Shown here piece by piece: positions 5,757-10,507 of a stretch of 10,507 nucleotides of DNA (positions are counted from its first letter, which is position 1; every line of letters starts with the position of its first letter). The stretch covers positions 1-10,507 of the forward strand of contig JAITVF010000175.1 in NCBI GenBank assembly GCA_031285945.1, written 5' to 3'. This DNA comes from Oscillospiraceae bacterium (lineage in GTDB: Bacteria; Bacillota; Clostridia; Oscillospirales; Ruminococcaceae). The position numbers and the translations under genes were made by a program. The notes beneath the pieces are model-generated. The model saw only the letters and a program-made list of their open reading frames with translations, did not search any database and was not told the DNA's origin.

Positions 5757-6362
5757 ATGAGCAATCACACCGGCGCGCTGCCTCTTGTAAAGCTGATCGA
5801 GCAGTTTGAGCGGCTTCCGGGGATAGGGCGCAAATCGGCGCAACGCCTTGCCTTTCATGTCCTTGACCTCCCCATAGAGAAGGCCCGCGAGTTTGCCGGC
5901 GCAATTCTTGACGCGCATGAAAGGATTAAAAAGTGCTCCCATTGCCAAAACTTAACCGAAGAGGAGCTCTGCCCCATCTGCGCCGACAAAAGCCGGGACG
6001 AAACAACCGTCTGCGTGGTGGAGGACCCGAGAGATATCCTAGCCTTTGAGCGCACCCGGGAATATAAGGGTCTTTATCACGTTTTGCACGGCCTTATTTC
6101 CCCCATGGACGGCGTGGGCCCCGAGCAGCTGACCGTAAAGGAGCTGATGGCCGGACTTTCGGACGGTAAGGCGAGGGAGGTCATAATGGCCACCAATCCC
6201 ACCGTTGAGGGCGAAGCCACCGCGAGCTATCTCGCGAGGCTTCTCAGGCCTATGGGCCTGAAAATTACCCGGCTCGCCTACGGAATCCCGGTTGGCGGAA
6301 ATCTCGAGTACGCCGATGAGGTCACCCTCTACCGCGCGCTGGAGGGGCGTAGGGAAATATAG
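5757..6362 (+). CDS. recR: Recombination mediator protein RecR
   Basis: RecR works with RecO (and RecF) to load RecA on gapped single-stranded DNA. The 201-residue length is standard. In order there are a helix-hairpin-helix LPGIGRKSAQRLAFHVL (20-36), a zinc finger C60/C63/C72/C75, and a Toprim domain from about 84 with VVEDPRDI, the YHVLHGLISPMDGVGP segment (107-122) and AYGIPVGGNLEYADEVTL (174-191). The glycine-asparagine in GGNLEYAD replaces the more common GGDLEYAD. The ATG at 5757 follows GAGGGTGA with about 7 bases of spacing. Just before the ribosome binding site is a small 5-bp hairpin (5722-5726/5735-5739). It is probably co-transcribed with dnaX-ybaB. Confidence 0.97.
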   Translation: MSNHTGALPLVKLIEQFERLPGIGRKSAQRLAFHVLDLPIEKAREFAGAILDAHERIKKCSHCQNLTEEELCPICADKSRDETTVCVVEDPRDILAFERTREYKGLYHVLHGLISPMDGVGPEQLTVKELMAGLSDGKAREVIMATNPTVEGEATASYLARLLRPMGLKITRLAYGIPVGGNLEYADEVTLYRALEGRREI

Positions 6363-6426
6363 AGCGCTTAGCGTTGGTCTTGCTTTTTTTACGTTTATAG
6401 TATATCTTTAAAGGGAGGTGAAAAGG

Positions 6427-6888
6427 GTGCCCGAGCTCAAGACTATAGCAAAAAACAGAAAAGCCTATCACGACTACTTTGTGGACGAATCGCTTGAGGC
6501 GGGGATAGAGCTGGTGGGCACCGAGGTAAAGAGCCTTAGGCAGGGCGGAGTAAACCTCAAGGACAGCTGGTGCGATATCGTAAACGGTGAAATCTTTGTA
6601 AAGCAGATGCATGTAAGCCCTTACGAAAAGGGCAACATCTTCAACCGCGATCCGGTACGGCCAAGAAGGCTTCTACTCCACCGCAGGGAGATTACCCGGC
6701 TCGCCTCCCTGGTAGCCACAAAAGGGGTAACCATAATCCCCCTTTCGGTCTACTTCAAGGGCAGCAGAATCAAGGCTCAGGTGGGAATCTGCCGCGGCAA
6801 AAAGCTCTATGACAAGCGCGAGGACCAGGCAAAAAAAGCCGCCAAACGCGATATCGACCGGGCGCTGAAGGAAAGCGGCCGGGATTAG
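6427..6888 (+). CDS. smpB: SsrA-binding protein SmpB
   Basis: SmpB binds the tRNA-like end of tmRNA and brings it to stalled ribosomes, standing in for the codon-anticodon helix. From GTG 6427 it has 153 residues: [14 protein letters not shown] (5-18), [10 protein letters not shown] (31-40), the beta-barrel segment to about 120, and the C-terminal basic tail [24 protein letters not shown] (124-147) that enters the mRNA channel. A GTG at 6418 is in frame but is part of the ribosome binding site GGGAGGTG itself, so 6427 (8 bases after GGAGG) is the better start. The tmRNA gene begins 53 bases downstream, placing both partners of trans-translation together. The 64-base gap after recR has a T7 run and a weak TATAGT but no convincing promoter or terminator. 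Confidence 0.96.
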   Translation: MPELKTIAKNRKAYHDYFVDESLEAGIELVGTEVKSLRQGGVNLKDSWCDIVNGEIFVKQMHVSPYEKGNIFNRDPVRPRRLLLHRREITRLASLVATKGVTIIPLSVYFKGSRIKAQVGICRGKKLYDKREDQAKKAAKRDIDRALKESGRD

Positions 6889-6941
6889 AGCGTGTAGCAC
6901 GCAAATTCTAATGGCTACAGACTGTGCGCTAACAACTATAT

Positions 6942-7296
6942 GGGGGCGTAAAGGTTTCGACGGGGACTGTGCAGTATGGTAAGCGAGTCGAGACGCATGA
7001 TCTCGTTAAAATGTGCACCTTAAAATTAAACGCAGAAGATAACTACAGCAATTTTGCGCTTGCTGCTTAGTTAAGCAGCCGTCCGAACCGGGGGGACCGC
7101 GACCCGGCAAGGGCGTCACTTTAGCGGTGAACGTTCCATGGGAGTTCCACGGCCCGCGGAATGTATTAGGGATACCGAACCCGTGAGCCCGCCGGCCGGC
7201 GCACGGGCAAGGGAATTTTAAAAGGCACGGCTGCACTCGGAGAAAGCTGTATGAATTGGTTTTCGGACGCGGGTTCGATTCCCGCCGCCTCCACCA
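6942..7296 (+). ncRNA. ssrA: Transfer-messenger RNA (one-piece)
   Basis: The 5' end GGGGGCG (6942-6948) pairs with CGCCTCC (7286-7292) to form a 7-bp acceptor stem, followed by A and an encoded CCA (7294-7296). The third pair is G-U (6944/7290), the identity mark read by alanyl-tRNA synthetase. The conserved 5' segment GTAAAGGTTTCGACGGGG and the T arm GCGGG-TTCGATT-CCCGC (7269-7285) are intact. The tag frame starts at GCA 7032 and reads AEDNYSNFALAA, ending in TAG (7068-7070). The ALAA end is the usual ClpXP/ClpAP degron. Length (355 bases) is normal, and the GC-rich middle (7076-7230) can hold the pseudoknots. It tags proteins from stalled ribosomes together with SmpB. No clear promoter is seen in the 53-base gap, so co-transcription with smpB and 5' processing by RNase P is likely. 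Confidence 0.97.
7032..7070 (+). other. tmRNA tag-peptide reading frame
   Basis: Resume codon GCA at 7032-7034, then GAA GAT AAC TAC AGC AAT TTT GCG CTT GCT GCT and stop TAG. The encoded peptide is AEDNYSNFALAA, so the full tag carries one more alanine from the tmRNA itself. It looks like the short clostridial type (AEDN...FALAA) with three extra residues, Y-S-N, in the middle. Confidence 0.9.
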
Positions 7297-7300
7297 ACCC

Positions 7301-7346
7301 GTCTCTTAGGCGAACCGCTAGGCTCGCTTAAGGGACATTCCGTTTT
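7301..7346 (+). terminator. Imperfect terminator hairpin after ssrA
   Basis: A 16-pair stem joins 7301-7316 with 7321-7336 around the loop GCTA. It has two G-U wobbles and one A-C mismatch. It is followed by ATTCCG and only four T (7343-7346). This is the natural end of the tmRNA transcript but looks leaky, so some transcription may reach the TPM-domain gene 14 bases further on. Confidence 0.5.
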
Positions 7347-7359
7347 ACAGGGAGGATAT

Positions 7360-8154
7360 ATGAAACGCTTTGTGACTGTGACTCTGCTTATTCTTATTTC
7401 CATTGTCGCGACCGGCGGCGCTTACCGGCAGTCGCCTATTCTTCCCACCGTTGATTTCTACGTCAACGACGCCGCCGGTATAATTTTTGAAGAGCACCGA
7501 GATCGTATGATGACGGTCTCGGCTGATCTCGAGGCCAAAACCGGCGCGCAGCTTGTGATTCTTACCGTTTCCGGGATAACTGGCGGGGGTTCGGCGCCCG
7601 AGCTGGCCGAGGCGGTATTCGCGGACTGGGAAATAGGCGGCCGGCAGGAGCAAAACGGTCTTCTTATCTTAGTTCTGTCAAATCCCGCCGGCTGCGTCAT
7701 TCATGTTGGCGAGGGGCTCTCGCGGGCCGCGGACGCCGCCTATGTGACGGCTCTTGAGGATGAGATAACGGCGTCGGTGCGCAAGGGCGGCTCGTCCCGT
7801 GCAGTCTGGGATTGCTGGCGCGAGCTTGCGCCGCGCCTGTATCAGGCCGGCGGCGCAACCCCCGATGAAAAAATCGCCGCTATTCTCTCAGACAAGGGGG
7901 AGGACAGCTTTTCGCCCGCGCCAATTATAATTCTCGCGGTTGTCGTTTTTGCCGTGGGACGCTCGGCCCGGATAGCCCGACGCAACCAGAAGGCCTCGAA
8001 GGGACCCGTGCGCAGACGCAGGAGCTTTATAAAGGCGCAGCGCGACGAGAACGCCCTGCCCCCCTCGGAGGAGCTGCGCTCCGCAAACGCCGACTCGGAG
8101 CTTGCCCGGTACGATGAGCCGGAGGAAATTTTTATAGACGACGAAGCCCGCTGA
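7360..8154 (+). CDS. Membrane-anchored TPM-domain protein
   Basis: A 264-residue protein with a hydrophobic N-terminal signal segment (about 5-21, after MKRF). A TPM domain (about 34-162) carries FYVNDAAGIIFEEHRDRM, the KTGAQLVILTV strand, FADWEIGGRQEQNGLLILV and HVGEGL, all typical of the family. A single membrane span (about 187-201, PIIILAVVVFAVG) is followed by RSARIARR, so the TPM domain should lie outside the membrane and the charged C-terminal tail (about 202-264) inside by the positive-inside rule. TPM proteins are described as acid phosphatases in plants and as membrane-protein or photosystem assembly factors; the role here is not predictable. The usual glycine/serine-rich repeat tail of many bacterial members is absent, replaced by a basic then acidic tail. 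The ATG at 7360 follows GGGAGG with only 4 bases of spacing. Confidence 0.85.
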   Translation: MKRFVTVTLLILISIVATGGAYRQSPILPTVDFYVNDAAGIIFEEHRDRMMTVSADLEAKTGAQLVILTVSGITGGGSAPELAEAVFADWEIGGRQEQNGLLILVLSNPAGCVIHVGEGLSRAADAAYVTALEDEITASVRKGGSSRAVWDCWRELAPRLYQAGGATPDEKIAAILSDKGEDSFSPAPIIILAVVVFAVGRSARIARRNQKASKGPVRRRRSFIKAQRDENALPPSEELRSANADSELARYDEPEEIFIDDEAR

Positions 8155-8209
8155 GCATTTACTTTTTCTCTCGAAGCAGTATTAGCCGACTGTAAAGGAG
8201 GTATCGCTT

Positions 8210-10246
8210 TTGACCCTTGCGCCGGAAACAGACGTCAAATACCTCAAGGGGGTGGGGGAAAAACGGGCCGCCCTTTACTTAAGGCTTGGTATCTTAACAA
8301 TACGCGACCTGCTTTACCACTTTCCGCGTGACTACACGGATTTAAGCTCGCCATACTGTATTGGTGAAGCGCCGGCGGAGGAGCCCTGCGCGATTCGCGC
8401 GACGCTTACGGGCAAATCGCCGGAGCAAAGAATCCGCAAGGGCTTAAGCATTTTCAAGCTCACCGCCGAGGATGAAACGGGCGAGCTTATGCTGACCGTG
8501 TTTAACAGCAGATATACTGTGGAAAATCTGGCCGTCAACAAAGAATATATCTTTTACGGAAAGGCCCAGGGCGGATTTTTGCGCAGGGAAATGCCCTCGC
8601 CCGATATATATCCCGCCGATTCTCCTGGAATAGTCCCCGTTTATCCCCAAACGGCGGGACTCTCCTCGGTTGTAATGCGGCGAAACATAAAACAGGCGCT
8701 GGAGGGCGTTCCCGCCATCCGCGACCCGCTGCCGCTCGATATGCGCGAGCGCCTTTTCCTTCCCGGCGTGATGGAGGCTTTGGGCCAGATTCACTTTCCC
8801 CAGGCCCCAGGGAGCGCAAAAAAAGCGCGGGAGCGATTTATCTTCGAAGAGCTTTTAATCCTGAGCCTGGCACTTATGAGCCTGCGCTCCCGCGAGGATA
8901 CCCTCGCCTGCCCCATGTCGCCGGCCGATATGTCGCCCTTTTACGCGAGCCTTCCCTTTTCACCCACCGCCGCCCAGAGGCGCTGTATTGACGAAGCGAC
9001 CGCCGATCTTGCGTTGCGCCGCCCCATGAACCGGCTTATTCAGGGGGACGTGGGTTCGGGCAAGACCCTGGTCGCCGTGGCCTGCGCCTTTTTTGCGGCC
9101 AAAAACTCAAAGCAGACGGCGGTTATGGTTCCGACCGAGATACTGGCCGAGCAGCATCTTTTTACCATGAGGGGAATTCTTGAGCCGCTAGGGCTGCGCG
9201 TAGAGCTGCTGACCGGCTCTCCCGGCCCGACCGAGCGCAGGCGAATTCTCGCCGGACTCGCGCTGGGCGAGGTCGACCTTGTGGTTGGAACTCACGCCCT
9301 TCTCTCAGAGGGCGTAAGCTTTGCCGGGCTTGGGCTTGTTGTAACCGATGAGCAGCACCGCTTCGGGGTGGCGCAACGGGCACGGCTGTCCCAAAAAAGC
9401 AGGGACGTACATGTGCTGGTAATGTCGGCCACGCCAATACCCAGAACCCTGTCGCTGATTATTTACGGCGACCTCTCGGTATCGGTCCTGGATGAAAAGC
9501 CCCCCGGCCGCCAGGAGGTCGAAACGCTTCTTATCAGCAGCCAAAAGCGCGCCCGAGCCCTGGGCTTTATACGCGACGCACTGGGCAGCGGGCGCCAGGC
9601 CTACATTGTCTGCCCTCTCATCGAGCAGGGGGAGGCTCTTCCCGGGCTGAGGCCGGCCGTCGAATACGCCGGGGAGCTCTCCCAAAAAGAGCTTAAGGGC
9701 TTTAGAGTTGGTCTTCTTCACGGCAAAATGAAGCCTAAGGATAAAGAGGACGCCATGCGCCGGTTTAAAAATGGCGAGACGCAGGTTCTTGTATCCACTA
9801 CGGTGGTGGAGGTTGGGGTGGACGTGCCCAACGCCGCCATAATCATGATAGAAAACGCCGAGCGCTTTGGCTTAAGCCAGCTCCACCAGCTGCGTGGACG
9901 GGTAGGAAGAAGCGCCGAAAAAAGCTGGTGCATACTTGTAAGCGACAGCCGGGGCGGAATAACCGGCGAACGGCTGAGATCTATGAAAAGAGAGCACGAC
10001 GGCTTTAAAATAGCCGAGCAGGATTTAAGGCTGCGCGGCCCCGGCGACTTTTTCGGCTCCCGTCAGCACGGGCTTCCCGTTCTGCGGGTGGCCGACCTGG
10101 CCGACGACCTTGCCATTCTGGGGGTTGCCCGCCACGAAGCCGAAAGACTGCTCGAAAAAGACCCCTGCCTCTCCCTTCCCGGGCACCGCCCCCTCGCCGA
10201 GGAGGCCGAAAGGATGATGGCCGCCGTAGGGGAAAGACCGAATTAG
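8210..10246 (+). CDS. recG: ATP-dependent DNA helicase RecG
   Basis: RecG is a superfamily 2 translocase that remodels stalled replication forks and recombination intermediates. The 678-residue length is standard. A helical N-terminus with a helix-hairpin-helix-like VKYLKGVGEKRAALY (9-23) precedes the OB-fold wedge domain (about 60-150). The motor has Walker A GDVGSGKT (279-286), DEQH box (380-383) in VVTDEQHRFGVAQR, SATPIPRTL (406-414), STTVVEVGVDVP (529-540) and QLRGRVGRS (560-568). The RecG-specific EQDLRLRGPGDFFGSRQHG follows (603-621). The start is TTG at 8210, supported by AAGGAGGT (8195-8202) with 8 bases between GGAGG and the start; no ATG with comparable support exists nearby. It lies 55 bases after the TPM gene, and that gap holds nothing else I can identify. 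The sequence immediately after its stop matches the minus-strand repeat found near ppa. Confidence 0.97.
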   Translation: MTLAPETDVKYLKGVGEKRAALYLRLGILTIRDLLYHFPRDYTDLSSPYCIGEAPAEEPCAIRATLTGKSPEQRIRKGLSIFKLTAEDETGELMLTVFNSRYTVENLAVNKEYIFYGKAQGGFLRREMPSPDIYPADSPGIVPVYPQTAGLSSVVMRRNIKQALEGVPAIRDPLPLDMRERLFLPGVMEALGQIHFPQAPGSAKKARERFIFEELLILSLALMSLRSREDTLACPMSPADMSPFYASLPFSPTAAQRRCIDEATADLALRRPMNRLIQGDVGSGKTLVAVACAFFAAKNSKQTAVMVPTEILAEQHLFTMRGILEPLGLRVELLTGSPGPTERRRILAGLALGEVDLVVGTHALLSEGVSFAGLGLVVTDEQHRFGVAQRARLSQKSRDVHVLVMSATPIPRTLSLIIYGDLSVSVLDEKPPGRQEVETLLISSQKRARALGFIRDALGSGRQAYIVCPLIEQGEALPGLRPAVEYAGELSQKELKGFRVGLLHGKMKPKDKEDAMRRFKNGETQVLVSTTVVEVGVDVPNAAIIMIENAERFGLSQLHQLRGRVGRSAEKSWCILVSDSRGGITGERLRSMKREHDGFKIAEQDLRLRGPGDFFGSRQHGLPVLRVADLADDLAILGVARHEAERLLEKDPCLSLPGHRPLAEEAERMMAAVGERPN

Positions 10247-10306
10247 GGCTCGTTTGATAAATGTTCCAGTTCGTTCTTTTGCCTAAAATTTTGACGGGTT
10301 TTTGTG

Positions 10307-10414
10307 TGATACTACTCCGCATTTAAAATCGTTTTATAATATTACTCTATTGCTTCCCCCGCCAGAGGCGGGGGAAGCAATAAAAAGAAGTATTTTAATC
10401 GCGGAGTAGTATAA
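10307..10414. repeat. MITE-like element with nested inverted repeats
   Basis: The outer arms ATACTACTCCGC (10309-10320) and GCGGAGTAGTAT (10401-10412) are perfect 12-bp inverted repeats, 13 of 14 if two more bases are counted on each side. Further TTAAAAT matches lie inside (10324-10330 region and its partner). The centre is a perfect 16-bp stem (10348-10363 with 10367-10382) closing an AGA loop. No T run follows, so a plain terminator does not explain it. The whole unit is about 106 bases with AT-rich shoulders, like a miniature inverted-repeat or REP-type element. It has no coding capacity. Confidence 0.6.
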
Positions 10415-10456
10415 GGGCGCAGATTGATGGCTTTATTGACCCGGGACAAAACACCC

Positions 10457-10494
10457 GCCGCCTGCGGGCGGCACCCTCTTTGCTAAAGAGGGTG
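10457..10494. repeat. Two adjacent tight hairpins at the window end
   Basis: GCCGCC (10457-10462) pairs with GGCGGC (10467-10472) around TGCG. ACCCTCTTT (10473-10481) pairs perfectly with AAAGAGGGT (10485-10493) around GCT, with C10472-G10494 as an alternative closing pair. Neither is followed by a T run. They are separated from the upstream nested repeat by about 40 bases. The function is unknown and the context is cut by the window edge. Confidence 0.55.
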
Positions 10495-10507
10495 GGGTAT
10501 TGCCGGT

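Noticed and set aside
6418..6426. GTG at 6418 as the smpB start
   Set aside because: It is part of the ribosome binding site GGGAGGTG itself; the GTG at 6427 begins the protein where SmpB homologues begin.
7006..7236. Minus-strand open frame across the tmRNA gene
   Set aside because: The region is fully explained by tmRNA; the antisense frame is a by-product of a GC-rich structured RNA.
10005..10322. Minus-strand open frame overlapping the recG 3' end
   Set aside because: It runs antisense to conserved RecG motifs, is arginine/glycine-rich as expected of a shadow frame, and its start lies in the inverted-repeat arm.

Overview
The window looks like a chromosomal housekeeping segment from a GC-rich, spore-lineage Firmicute, probably Clostridia (Oscillospirales-like). 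This is inferred from gene order and gene content, not from a database match. The strongest clue is the series SRP RNA - dnaX - ybaB/yaaK - recR, which matches the classic Bacillus/Clostridium order. It is joined by a YlmC/YmxH-type PRC-barrel protein, a YnbB-type methionine gamma-lyase-like protein, the pair smpB-ssrA with a clostridial-style tag ending in ALAA, strong GGAGG ribosome binding sites, and several GTG or TTG starts.

Layout. Positions 3-749 hold the C-terminal part of a PLP enzyme of the methionine gamma-lyase/'aluminium resistance' family, cut by the window edge. A hairpin-rich 204-base gap ends in a near-perfect sigma-A promoter that drives inorganic pyrophosphatase (954-1505). 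Next come a small PRC-barrel gene (1597-1890) and a strong intrinsic terminator (1908-1957). On the minus strand, 1999-3270 encodes a degenerate EAL plus HDOD signalling protein. A divergent intergenic region carries the promoter and gene of the SRP RNA (about 3561-3695), followed by dnaX, ybaB, recR and smpB on the plus strand. The complete tmRNA gene (6942-7296) follows smpB. After it come a membrane-anchored TPM-domain protein (7360-8154) and recG (8210-10246). The last 260 bases have no gene but contain a MITE-like nested inverted repeat and two more tight hairpins.

How the genes fit together. ffs supplies the RNA of the signal recognition particle. DnaX is the clamp-loader/tau subunit of DNA polymerase III. 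YbaB, RecR and RecG serve nucleoid organisation, gap repair and fork rescue. SmpB and tmRNA together form the trans-translation system that rescues stalled ribosomes. Pyrophosphatase pulls nucleotide-polymerising reactions forward. The pyrophosphatase/PRC-barrel pair and the EAL-HDOD gene are separate transcription units.

I found no CRISPR array, rRNA, ordinary tRNA, transposase gene or defence system, and I do not claim a new multi-gene system. The observations most worth checking are: an E. coli-type slippery heptamer in correct register, followed by a stem-loop, near the 3' end of dnaX; the 12-residue tmRNA tag; and the short inverted-repeat elements and a shared 20-mer in the intergenic regions.
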